Positions 54,717 through 63,147 of a stretch of 64,000 nt of DNA are shown in pieces. Origin of the DNA: an uncultured Propionibacteriaceae bacterium. Lineage in GTDB: Bacteria; Actinomycetota; Actinomycetes; Propionibacteriales; Propionibacteriaceae. Below the pieces are notes generated by a model that saw only the letters and a list, made by a program, of their open reading frames with translations, searched no databases and had not been told where the DNA came from. How positions within the stretch are numbered: the first letter of the stretch is position 1; each line of letters opens with the position of its first letter. The stretch lies in contig CAMDZW010000013.1 of NCBI GenBank assembly GCA_945911015.1, positions 1 through 64,000 on the forward strand, read 5' to 3'. A program made the translations under genes and the position numbers.

Positions 54717-57543
54717 TCTCGGCGTGATGGGTGCGTCCGTCGCGGTCGCTGGTGTCGATCTCGACCACCATCGTTGCGCCGGAGCGGGTGTGGCTGACCG
54801 TTTCATCGGCTCGGCCCACCCGCTGCACCCCACCCAGCAACAGCTCGAGACGGATCAGGTCCCGACGACCGGTCGGATCGGAGACCGCCAGCTTCGCCGT
54901 ACCGTCCTCAGAGCGCAGTGCGACCGCGCAGGGACCGTCAGCAGTGACCCGCCGCACCGAACCGGCAGCGAAGAAGTTCGCCAAGGTCACTGCGCCGGAG
55001 TCACCGCTGATGGCCTGCACCGAAGCGGTGTTGGCCACGATCGAAACCCCCGGGTCACCAGCAGCGGCCTCGGTCTGGGCTGAGGTAGCGGTGGGGAGCA
55101 CCAGGTACGCATAGCTGGAGTCGAGCTCGACCGGTGTGTGACCGACCTCGCTGATCCGGACCGCGTCGGCCTTGGGATGACCACTGCCGTCAATGTCCAT
55201 CCGGATCTCAGCCCGGCCCGCCGCGAATTCGTACTCCCCCAACACCTGCCACTGTCCGGCACCGGTCCGCTGGTCGAGGACCACGACATCCTCGCCATCG
55301 GCATGCGAAACGGTGTACGGGGCGCTGGGAGCGTTGTTGGCGGCGGCAGGAAACCAGACGGCCACCTCGTACCGCCCCGCAGTTTCGACCTCAGGACGCC
55401 AGATCACCCAACTGTCGCCGGCATGGTTCGGGCTCCCACCCAGCACCGTCCCGCCGGCATATCCGGGATAGCGAGGGGTTTCGGTCCAGATCCCGACCTG
55501 GCTGAAATCAGGTTCACCGGAGTTGGTGTCGACCACTCCCTGGTGAGGATTGTCGGCCCGGCCGTGGTCCAGTGACAGTGTCAACCACTGCCGAGTCACC
55601 GCATCGGTGCTGCCGTCATCGTCGACCTGGCGCCAAGTGCCGGTCCGGCTCGTGGTCGCCGCGCGCAGGGACACCCGGTCGTCCAGCAGGACATACCCAG
55701 CGACCGATTCCAGATGTGCCCAGGAACCGGGTCCGAAGTCCTCGACCCACTCGGTCTCGGTGGACCAGGCCGTCCCGTTGACCGTCAGCACACCGCCGCC
55801 ATCGCTGTGGAGGTTGCGATCCTCGATGGTGGTGACAATCGGTTCGCCGCTGCCGCCGGTGATGCCGGCACCCAGCGCCACGATCCGATCCGGCAGGCAG
55901 AACCATGACTGACGTGCGGTCATGGTGGATCCGACGCCGTGCAGATCCTGACCGAAGGTCCCGGTGCCGTCATCCAACGCAACTCCGCCCGCCCAAGTAT
56001 TGGGAGCCAGGGTGCGCCCTGCGCTGCCGCCACCCGAGCCAGGGGCCAGTTCCTGGGTGTCGACGGTGGTACCGGGCAGCCCGTACAAGTTGGCAGTCGG
56101 CCAATACCCGTCGGTGAACTGGGTCGGATCTGCTGCCGTGTGGAGCTGCATCCATCCGGCCGCAGTGTGGAAGCCGCGATAGTTCTCACCGAGTTGGTAG
56201 TCATAGACAGCAACACGGTCGCTCGCACCAGCAATCATGCACGCCCAGCCCGCACCTCGGTGCACCGCTCTGGCCATCGAGGGGAAGATCGCGAAACCGA
56301 CTCCTTCGTCTGCCGGTGTGACCGAGGGGTCGTCAAGCAGTTCCTTCACCAAGGAGATTCGACTCAGGGAGGCGCCGGCGAAGATACTGAGGACTGTGTT
56401 GCGCTCCAGCCAACCGGCACACACCGCTCGCCACCGCGCTGCCGTGGACGGTTCTGCGGCTGGCGCCAGCCGCAGGACTGCTTCGATCAAAGAGTTCCCC
56501 GACGCGTACGAGGAAGCTCCGGCCCGGGCGATCGCACGGCCCCGAACCGCATCCATCACGGCTCCGCCGAAGACAACCGGGATGAACGCCCGATCGACGG
56601 CGTCGATGATCCGATCGACACGCGGATCGGTGATCTGCCAAGGCGTCTCGGCGAGCACACCCAACAGGCGAGTCAGCCCAGTCATCATGTCGATGCCGTA
56701 GGAACCGGTGTAGGGCACCTGTCCCTGGTAGAGGAACGATCCGTCGGGGTAGAGCCCGGGCGGAGAGTCACGTTCGGTGGCGTAGGCGAAGGCGGCACCC
56801 AGACGGTCAGCCGCCAGGGCGATGTGATCCTCGGACTCGCCGAGCATGCCGATCAGGAAGGTATTGCGGCACAGGTCGACCCGGTTGGTGGCCGACGACT
56901 CGTGATCGGTCCGATTCGGGTAGCGCTCGAACTGCCAGGCCGGGTCACCGACGAACCAGTCAAGAGCAGCCACATAGCGATCCAGGTCAGCCGCAGGGAC
57001 CAGACCATCGAGCAGGACCAGCACGTCAGCCAGGTTGACCGCGCCACCGATCTCCCAGTGCCACCAGTTGTCGAACTCGTCGGCGCCGGCGTGGTAGATC
57101 AGGTCCTCGGTGGTGGCGAGTCCGTCGAGGATCTCGGTGAGCAGCTGGTCGTCGCCGAAGCTGTCGGTGGGTGGCAACCGGTGGGCGATGGCCATCTGAC
57201 GCAGCCGGTCATACGTGGTGTAGATGCTCGCCGACGTGGTGAAAGGAACGTCGGTGAACACCCGGTCCCGGCCTGGACCGGTGACCAGCTTCGCCCGCGC
57301 CATCGCCGCAGCCGTCTCCGCATGGGCCACTCCGGCGGCGATGGAGGGATCATCGATGTCGAAGATGGTGCCGAGCAGCAGGTCACGGTATCGCCCCCGC
57401 AGCACAGCGAAGGCGTCAGTTGGCTCGGCGGCGCCGGCGGACACGGCAGAGAACGGGACAACTGCCGCCCCGGCGACGATGGAGCCCGAGGCGAGCAGCG
57501 TCCGGCGGCTGATGGCCGACCTCGTTGTCGATCTGGTGGACAT
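54706..57543 (-). CDS. Polysaccharide lyase family 8-like protein, Tat-exported, catalytic His replaced by Gln
   Basis: 945 aa. Tat signal: AISRRTLLASGSIVAGAAVV. The alpha/alpha toroid of PL8 is clear: DNWWHWEIGGAVNLADVLVLL, TNRVDLCRNTFL (catalytic Asn, N220) and YPDGSFLYQGQVPYTGSYG. In PL8 lyases the last block reads DGSxxxH...YTGxYG; here the His position is Gln (Q273, CAG at 56725-56727) while Tyr (Y282) is kept. The beta-sandwich domains follow, with an inserted golvesin/xanthan-lyase-CBD-like module (SWVIWRPEVETAGRYEVAVW). Family substrates are hyaluronan, chondroitin and xanthan. Whether it is an active lyase is open. Confidence 0.85.
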   Translation of the reverse strand: MSTRSTTRSAISRRTLLASGSIVAGAAVVPFSAVSAGAAEPTDAFAVLRGRYRDLLLGTIFDIDDPSIAAGVAHAETAAAMARAKLVTGPGRDRVFTDVPFTTSASIYTTYDRLRQMAIAHRLPPTDSFGDDQLLTEILDGLATTEDLIYHAGADEFDNWWHWEIGGAVNLADVLVLLDGLVPAADLDRYVAALDWFVGDPAWQFERYPNRTDHESSATNRVDLCRNTFLIGMLGESEDHIALAADRLGAAFAYATERDSPPGLYPDGSFLYQGQVPYTGSYGIDMMTGLTRLLGVLAETPWQITDPRVDRIIDAVDRAFIPVVFGGAVMDAVRGRAIARAGASSYASGNSLIEAVLRLAPAAEPSTAARWRAVCAGWLERNTVLSIFAGASLSRISLVKELLDDPSVTPADEGVGFAIFPSMARAVHRGAGWACMIAGASDRVAVYDYQLGENYRGFHTAAGWMQLHTAADPTQFTDGYWPTANLYGLPGTTVDTQELAPGSGGGSAGRTLAPNTWAGGVALDDGTGTFGQDLHGVGSTMTARQSWFCLPDRIVALGAGITGGSGEPIVTTIEDRNLHSDGGGVLTVNGTAWSTETEWVEDFGPGSWAHLESVAGYVLLDDRVSLRAATTSRTGTWRQVDDDGSTDAVTRQWLTLSLDHGRADNPHQGVVDTNSGEPDFSQVGIWTETPRYPGYAGGTVLGGSPNHAGDSWVIWRPEVETAGRYEVAVWFPAAANNAPSAPYTVSHADGEDVVVLDQRTGAGQWQVLGEYEFAAGRAEIRMDIDGSGHPKADAVRISEVGHTPVELDSSYAYLVLPTATSAQTEAAAGDPGVSIVANTASVQAISGDSGAVTLANFFAAGSVRRVTADGPCAVALRSEDGTAKLAVSDPTGRRDLIRLELLLGGVQRVGRADETVSHTRSGATMVVEIDTSDRDGRTHHAEIRR

Positions 57544-57548
57544 GTCGA

Positions 57549-58268
57549 TCAGCTCTCCTGCTCGGGGGTCGGAATCTGGAGCTCATCGAAGGCGGCGCGG
57601 AAAGCGGTGACGGCCTCGGAGAGCGACTCGACCGTCATCCCGGTCACATAGGCGCCGATCATGACGGCCCACACCTGGGGGATGTCGAACAGCCGCGGCA
57701 CATCGGACGGCACCAGCTGGCGCACCGACGGGACGATCAGCCGACGCTCGCTGATCCTGCCGGTCTCCCGCAACGCATAGAGATCCTGTACGACCAGAGG
57801 CTTGCGGTGTCCCTCGAGCGGGACTCCGCTGGCCTCCATCCAATCGCCAGGCGCATCCCGCAGGGCGCGCACCCCGTGCAGGTAGTTCGCGGTGCCGAAG
57901 GCCCCGCCTCCCGAGGGGACGAACGGGACCTCGGGGTCGGCCATGAAGGCGGGTGCAGCAGCGAAGTCTGCGTTCACGAAGCAGATCCCCATGGCCAGGG
58001 CGCGGTCGAGTTCGTCCTTGGTGATCATCGCGTCGGAGGCGCCGGGCACCAGGCCGACCGGGGCACCGAGGGCGATGATCTTCTCGAACTCGGCAACATT
58101 GTCGTCAAAGGTGCCGAACTCGTGGCCGGACATGTGGCGCAGGTTCAGATGGACCTTCACCACATCGGCGCCCGCGTCGAGGGCGACCTTTGCGAACTCG
58201 ACGTCGTTGACCGGGAGGCTGACGACGAGTTGGCCTCTGCGGTCGGACAGTGGTGTTGCGGGTGACAT
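57549..58268 (-). CDS. TIM-barrel protein of unknown function in the polysaccharide locus
   Basis: 239 aa from ATG 58268 (GAAAGGA upstream). It begins LVVSLPVNDVEFAKVALDAGADVVKVHLNLRHMSGHEFG, a beta/alpha-barrel pattern like NanE or HisA-type sugar-phosphate epimerases, but without a recognisable signature of either. VGLVPGASDAMITKDELDRAL, CFVNADFAAAPAFM and VWAVMIGAYVTGMTVESLSEAV are further barrel strands. It lies between the FAD oxidoreductase and the lyase, 5 bp from the latter's start. By position it may isomerise or cleave the oxidised sugar product. No function is claimed. Confidence 0.7.
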   Translation of the reverse strand: MSPATPLSDRRGQLVVSLPVNDVEFAKVALDAGADVVKVHLNLRHMSGHEFGTFDDNVAEFEKIIALGAPVGLVPGASDAMITKDELDRALAMGICFVNADFAAAPAFMADPEVPFVPSGGGAFGTANYLHGVRALRDAPGDWMEASGVPLEGHRKPLVVQDLYALRETGRISERRLIVPSVRQLVPSDVPRLFDIPQVWAVMIGAYVTGMTVESLSEAVTAFRAAFDELQIPTPEQES

Positions 58269-58330
58269 CGTGGATGTCCTTTCGTTGGGTGGTTGGGACG
58301 AGGGTGCTTGACTGCGCACGAGTTGATGGC

Positions 58331-59947
58331 TCACCAGGGCTGCACCCTGGGCCAGTTGAGGTCGACCCCTTCGAGCCTGAGGCGGCGTTGGTACTGCGCC
58401 AGGTGGTCGGCGTCAGCACTCAACTGGTGCGGTTCGAGCCTGTGGTCCAGACAGTGGGTCGCCGCGACCCCGGCCGCCTCACCGACCGACCACTCGACCG
58501 GGTGCAGCCGATAGCACCCGTTCGTGATGTGGGTGGTGCCGATGGTCTTGCCTGCGGCCAGGAGGTTGCGAACCCGAACCGGGACGAGTGCCCGGTACGG
58601 GATCTGGAACGGATGAGCCGGGACGTCGATGTAGTTGTCCCCGCCGGTCGAGGGATGCAGGTCGATCCGGTAGGCGCCGGTGCCGACGGTGTCGGGGTAG
58701 GTCAGGGCACCGGACGGCCGCTCGGCCACGGCCACATCGGCCGCGGTGATCGTGTACTGGGCACGGATCCGACGGGACTCGCGGATGTAGACCCGTTTGG
58801 CGAACCCGTCCTCGGTGCCCATCACGTCCGGCCGCAGACGCAGCCCTTGGTAGCCGGTGCCACCGTCGGGACGTGGTGCTTCGGTCTGCAACCAGTACAG
58901 GAATGCTCGGCTCATCGCCTTCGCCCCGGCAGTATGTCGTGCGTCGTCGTGAGGGGCCCCGCCAAGCACCGGACCGTCGAGGTAGTCGATCATCGGCCAG
59001 TTCACCAACGTGACGTCGCTGGCTCCGTATGGGCTGGTCGGGTCGTAGTGGTTGCGGGCCAGGACTCGACGGAACCGCCACAGGTCGTCGGCACCGGAGT
59101 CCTCACTCTGGTCGGCAATGATCCGATCGGGACGGTCGTCGGGATTCGGCACCATCGTGTGGCGCCGCGGCGCGAGCGTGTGCGGGTGGGGAACGACCCA
59201 TCCGAACTGACGGCCCGGCCAGTAGGAAGGCTGTCGGGATCGCCAGTCGTCGTAGTCGGCGGGTCGATCGATCGTGTGATCCTCACCGGCACGGTGCTCG
59301 ACGGCGAAGCACCAGGAGGCGGCCTGCATGTTCATCGGCTGGGCCACCTCGGGTGCATCGGCCTCCCCGGTCTCGTTGCGTGACTCGAAACCGGTGACAT
59401 GTTCGACTCCGGCAGCACTGATCAGCTCCCCGGTCTCACTGGCATCGAGGACCAGCCGTGCGATGACCGTGACGGCCTCACCGGTACTGGCCTCCTGGAA
59501 GACGACCGTGTCGATCCGATCACCGGACACCGAGGCGCTGACAGTGGCATGTTCCAGCAGGACCTGCAGCTGGCCACTGGCTTCGTACGGCCGGAGGATC
59601 TCGTCCATCACGTGTGCCGAGACGACGGGTTCGTGGCACAGCGCCGACACCAGCCCGGCGCCGGGGTTCACATAGGGCAGACGAGCGGATCGGGCCCGCA
59701 AGGGCCGGTGGTCGCGATACCACTGCCGAATCCTGCTGCGCAGCTGGCGATAGCGGTAGCTCGATCCGAAGTGCTCGATCCATGGATGCTCGTCCGGAGG
59801 GACGCCCTGGGAAGTGGCCTGTCCACCGAGCCAGTCCGACTCCTCGGTGAGGACAACCCGATGACCTGCCGAGGCCACGGCCCAGGCTGCTGCCACTCCG
59901 CCCAGGCCACCTCCGACAATCAAGACGTCTGTTTCAAGGTCGCGCAT
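58331..59947 (-). CDS. FAD-dependent oxidoreductase (PF12831 FAD_oxidored type)
   Basis: 538 aa from ATG 59947 (AAAGGA 4 nt upstream). The FAD site is VLIVGGGLGGVAAAWAVASAGHRVVLTEESDWLGGQATSQGV. A conserved block follows (LVLDASETGELISAAGVEHVTGFES). The late block is LLAAGKTIGTTHITNGCYRLHPVEWSVGEAAGVAA. This is the same broad family as the protein at 21732, but without the discoidin-like C-terminus. Located between the ABC permeases and the TIM-barrel gene, it probably oxidises a sugar released from the polysaccharide. The electron acceptor is unknown. Confidence 0.82.
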   Translation of the reverse strand: MRDLETDVLIVGGGLGGVAAAWAVASAGHRVVLTEESDWLGGQATSQGVPPDEHPWIEHFGSSYRYRQLRSRIRQWYRDHRPLRARSARLPYVNPGAGLVSALCHEPVVSAHVMDEILRPYEASGQLQVLLEHATVSASVSGDRIDTVVFQEASTGEAVTVIARLVLDASETGELISAAGVEHVTGFESRNETGEADAPEVAQPMNMQAASWCFAVEHRAGEDHTIDRPADYDDWRSRQPSYWPGRQFGWVVPHPHTLAPRRHTMVPNPDDRPDRIIADQSEDSGADDLWRFRRVLARNHYDPTSPYGASDVTLVNWPMIDYLDGPVLGGAPHDDARHTAGAKAMSRAFLYWLQTEAPRPDGGTGYQGLRLRPDVMGTEDGFAKRVYIRESRRIRAQYTITAADVAVAERPSGALTYPDTVGTGAYRIDLHPSTGGDNYIDVPAHPFQIPYRALVPVRVRNLLAAGKTIGTTHITNGCYRLHPVEWSVGEAAGVAATHCLDHRLEPHQLSADADHLAQYQRRLRLEGVDLNWPRVQPW

Positions 59948-59969
59948 TTTTCCTTTCACGGTTGGAGAA

Positions 59970-60818
59970 TCATCCCTTCAATCCGGTGCTGCTGAGGCCT
60001 TCGACGAACTGCCGCTGGGCAAAGACGAAGACCACCAGGACCGGGATCACCGCGAGTGCGGTGGCTCCGAGTTGGGTGTTAAACAAGGGCTCTCCGTACA
60101 TGTCGTCGTAGCGGGTGATCCCCAAGGAGACTGGGAACAGTTCCGGGGTCCGCAGCAGCACCAGAGGTTCGAGGTAGAGATTGAACGACCGAAGGAAGGT
60201 CATGATGGCCACCGCACCGATGGCAGGGCCGGCCAGAGGAAAGGCGATCCGCCAGAAGATCCCCCAGCGACCGAGGCCGTCCACCCGTGCCGCATCCTCC
60301 AGTTCGCCCGGCAGGGACAGGAAGAACTGGCGGAAGATGAATACCGCGACCACGCTTCCCGGTCCCAGCATCGGCAGAATGATCAACGGCAGGTGGTTGT
60401 CCAGCAGACCAAGCTGAGACACCCAACGGAAGACCGGGATGATGGTGATTTCGGAGGGCACCAACATCGCCGACACCAGCATCAGGAAGAACAGATTCGC
60501 TCCCCAGAAACGGATCCTGGCGAAGGCATAACCGGCCATCGCGCCGAGGACGACCACACCGACGGTGACGACGGTGGCGATGTAGAGCGAGTTCAACCAC
60601 TGCCGCGCATACGGGTTGACGGTGAAGATCTGCTTCACGCCATCCAGTGTCCATTGCTGGGGCCACAGGCTGGGGCTGAGCGACATCAGCTCATCGTTGG
60701 TCTTGAACGGCGCGAAGAGCATCCACACCATCGGATAGATGAAGGGCACGCAAGCCAGCGCGAGGAGCAGGTAGAGCACGATCCTGCTCGAGCGACGACG
60801 ACTCCGATCAGACCTCAT
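59970..60818 (-). CDS. Carbohydrate ABC transporter permease (MalG/UgpE type)
   Basis: 282 aa, six hydrophobic helices. The EAA motif, which contacts the ATPase, is LPGELEDAARVDGLGRWGIFWRIAFPLAGPA. N-terminus: IVLYLLLALACVPFIYPMVWMLFAPFKTNDEL. It overlaps the MalF-type gene by 11 bp. No ATPase gene is in this operon; the MsmK-like gene at 43256 is the likely partner. Confidence 0.92.
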   Translation of the reverse strand: MRSDRSRRRSSRIVLYLLLALACVPFIYPMVWMLFAPFKTNDELMSLSPSLWPQQWTLDGVKQIFTVNPYARQWLNSLYIATVVTVGVVVLGAMAGYAFARIRFWGANLFFLMLVSAMLVPSEITIIPVFRWVSQLGLLDNHLPLIILPMLGPGSVVAVFIFRQFFLSLPGELEDAARVDGLGRWGIFWRIAFPLAGPAIGAVAIMTFLRSFNLYLEPLVLLRTPELFPVSLGITRYDDMYGEPLFNTQLGATALAVIPVLVVFVFAQRQFVEGLSSTGLKG

Positions 60819-61686
60819 CGTGGACCCACTTCCTCCGGGCCACCCATTGGATGGCGGTGAGTCCCAGCACCAGAACGAACATCATCACGCCCAAGGCACT
60901 TCCGTACCCGAACTCAAGGTCCTGGAAGGTGGTCCGGTACACCAGATAGGGCAACACGGTGGTCGTGCCCTCGGGCCCGCCCTGGGTGAGGACCATGACC
61001 GGCACGAAGGTGTCCAGACCGCCGATCATCGTCAGGATCATCACCAGCAGGATGGTCGGTGTCATCAACGGCAGGATGACGTGTTGCCAGACCCGCCTCC
61101 GGCTTGCGCCGTCGAGGGCAGCGGCTTCCTTCAGTTCGTTCGGGATCCCTTGCAAGGCGGCAAGGAAGAGGATCATGTTCATCCCGACTCCTTTGATCAC
61201 CTGCACCACGACCACGGTCGGCAGTGCCGTGCGGCGATCCATCAACCAATTGGGTCCGTCGATGCCGATGGCGGCCAGGACGGCATTGATGCCGCCGTTG
61301 GCTGCCAGCAGGTACGACCAGACCACCACCCAGGCAACGCTGGACACCACGACCGGGGCGAAGTAGATGACGCGGAAGGCGGTGATGCCCTTCAGCCCCG
61401 TGTTGAGCAGATTGGCCAACAGCATCGCCAACGGGATGTTGAGCACCATGAGCAGGCCGGCGAAGCCGAGGGTGGCCCCCACACTGGTGGGGATCTGAGG
61501 GTCGGTGAACATCCGGAGGTAGTTGGCAACACCGGAGAAGTCGAAGGTGCCGGCCAAGGGGTTCCACTCATGGAGGCTGTACCACACGACCATCAGGAAG
61601 GGCACCAGGCCGAAGGCACCGATGCCGAGCACCATGGGCGCCGCCATTGCTGCGCCGGTGAACTTGTCGATGGTCGTCGATTTCAC
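60808..61686 (-). CDS. Sugar ABC transporter permease (MalF/UgpA type)
   Basis: 292 aa from GTG 61686, which overlaps the binding-protein stop (GTGA); the track start at 61758 lies inside that gene. Six helices are visible, with PMVLGIGAFGLVPFLMVVWYSLHEWNP at the N-terminus and the EAA motif IPNELKEAAALDGASRRRVWQHVILPLMTPT. It forms the import channel with the MalG-type permease, and is coupled to both neighbours. Confidence 0.92.
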   Translation of the reverse strand: MKSTTIDKFTGAAMAAPMVLGIGAFGLVPFLMVVWYSLHEWNPLAGTFDFSGVANYLRMFTDPQIPTSVGATLGFAGLLMVLNIPLAMLLANLLNTGLKGITAFRVIYFAPVVVSSVAWVVVWSYLLAANGGINAVLAAIGIDGPNWLMDRRTALPTVVVVQVIKGVGMNMILFLAALQGIPNELKEAAALDGASRRRVWQHVILPLMTPTILLVMILTMIGGLDTFVPVMVLTQGGPEGTTTVLPYLVYRTTFQDLEFGYGSALGVMMFVLVLGLTAIQWVARRKWVHDEV

Positions 61687-62996
61687 TCCAGATCCGCCTC
61701 GATGTCGGCGCAGGCCTTTTCCATCAGTGCGGCGAGATCGGCATTGGGGCTGGGCCAATAGGCGTCGAGATGAACCTTGACCTTGTCAGTGATCCGGCTG
61801 AGGTTCTTGTGGCCCTGTTTGGTGGTGCCCCGGCTGGCCTGGTCGATGATCGTCCCGCTGATCATCTCGTCGGTCAGCAGGGGGCTGACCTGCTTGAGGT
61901 TCTCGACCGTGAGCAGTGAGGTGCGCGGTTGGGGGAAGAACTGCGACAACTTCGCGCCCGACTCGGGGTTGGTGAACCAGGCAAGGAAGTGCTTGGCGGC
62001 CTCGATCTTGCTCGACTGCGACAGCACTCCGATCCCGGACTGACCCACGATCGGGTGGGCACCGGCTGGCCCCTCGGGCAAGGGCAGGAAGTCCCAGTCG
62101 AATCCGGCCTCGGAGATGAGCCGAGATCCGCTGAGCAGGCCGATCTTGAATCCGGTCTGGCCGGAGTTCATGTCGAAGACCTCACCCGGCTTGGCGTGAG
62201 CACCGGTCTGGTGGATCTGCTCGTGGAACCAGCCGAAGAAGTCGAGCATCGGCTGTGAGGTCAACTGACAATCGGTGCCGTCCTCGGTCCACGGCCGCGC
62301 GCCCCACTGCGGCCACATCGTGCCGAGACCGTCGAGCCAGCCGTCGAAGGGATCGACACCGGCCTGGAAGCCGGTCAGTCCGGAGTCACTGGCCGCGACC
62401 TGGGCGGCGCTCTCGGCCAACCGGCCCCAGGTCCACTCCCCGTTGTCGAGGAGCTCCCGCGGAGCGGGTCCACCGGCGGCCTTGATCAGGTCGAGATTCG
62501 CGTAGATCCCGAACGGGCTGTTCGAGAACGGGTAGGCGAAGACCTTGTCGTCCTGCTGCCACACCCGGAGTGCTTCGGCGACGACGTCGTCGAACGCGTA
62601 CCCCTCAGCCTGCTTCAGGGTGTCGGTGACATCGACGAATGCGCCACCGTCGACGAACTGGCGAGCATTGGCCTCGAAGACCCACGCCAGGTCCGGCGAC
62701 TGACCGCCGGCGATCTGGGTCTGCAGGGCCGTGATGTAGGCGTCGGCGGGCAGCGTGTCGAAGACGACCTTGTTGACCCGATCGGAATGCGCAGCGACAT
62801 AGGCGACGCCGATGCTGTTGAGCACCTCGAGGTGGCCTTCGTTCGAGCTGAAGATGGCCACCCGCAGCTCGACCGGCCCGGAACCGTCCTCCTGGGGCGG
62901 TGCCGGATCATTGGAACAGGCAGCCAGGCCGATCCCTGAGGTTGCAGCCAAGCTGGCCAGGCCCAGGGCCTGCAGTACTGCACGGCGTTGTGTCAT
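61683..62996 (-). CDS. Sugar ABC transporter substrate-binding lipoprotein
   Basis: 437 aa from ATG 62996 (GGAG 6 nt upstream). Signal peptide TQRRAVLQALGLASLAATSGIGLAAC contains a Tat-like RR pair and the lipobox LAAC. The family 1 solute-binding fold is seen in QTQIAGGQSPDLAWVFEANARQFVDGGAFVDVTDTLK and in PIVGQSGIGVLSQSSKIEAAKHFLAWFTNPE. First gene of the polysaccharide operon SBP-malF-malG-FAD oxidoreductase-TIM barrel-lyase. The ligand is presumably an oligosaccharide cut from the target polymer. Confidence 0.92.
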   Translation of the reverse strand: MTQRRAVLQALGLASLAATSGIGLAACSNDPAPPQEDGSGPVELRVAIFSSNEGHLEVLNSIGVAYVAAHSDRVNKVVFDTLPADAYITALQTQIAGGQSPDLAWVFEANARQFVDGGAFVDVTDTLKQAEGYAFDDVVAEALRVWQQDDKVFAYPFSNSPFGIYANLDLIKAAGGPAPRELLDNGEWTWGRLAESAAQVAASDSGLTGFQAGVDPFDGWLDGLGTMWPQWGARPWTEDGTDCQLTSQPMLDFFGWFHEQIHQTGAHAKPGEVFDMNSGQTGFKIGLLSGSRLISEAGFDWDFLPLPEGPAGAHPIVGQSGIGVLSQSSKIEAAKHFLAWFTNPESGAKLSQFFPQPRTSLLTVENLKQVSPLLTDEMISGTIIDQASRGTTKQGHKNLSRITDKVKVHLDAYWPSPNADLAALMEKACADIEADLE

Positions 62997-63147
62997 GTCG
63001 TTCTCCATCCAGTCAGGAATCGTGTTGGCGTCATCCTTGTCCGACGAGAACAGCCGCCACAAGCCCCTGATAGGAATAACCTCATGACCCATATTGGCTG
63101 TTGTTCAGCGGGATAGTTATGGTTATGCAAATGACTTGGAGATCATC
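62997..63147. promoter_or_regulatory. Divergent promoter region of the polysaccharide locus
   Basis: AT-richer than its surroundings. ATAACC (63078-63083) and GGTTAT (63120-63125) form a distant inverted pair, and GTTATGGTTATG is a short direct repeat, all candidates for LacI operator elements. TTGTTC could serve as -35 for lacI. Individual boxes are uncertain. Confidence 0.35.

Noticed and set aside
55939-57651. 570-aa plus-strand ORF opposite the lyase-like gene
   Set aside because: Arg/Gly-rich shadow without any recognisable fold.
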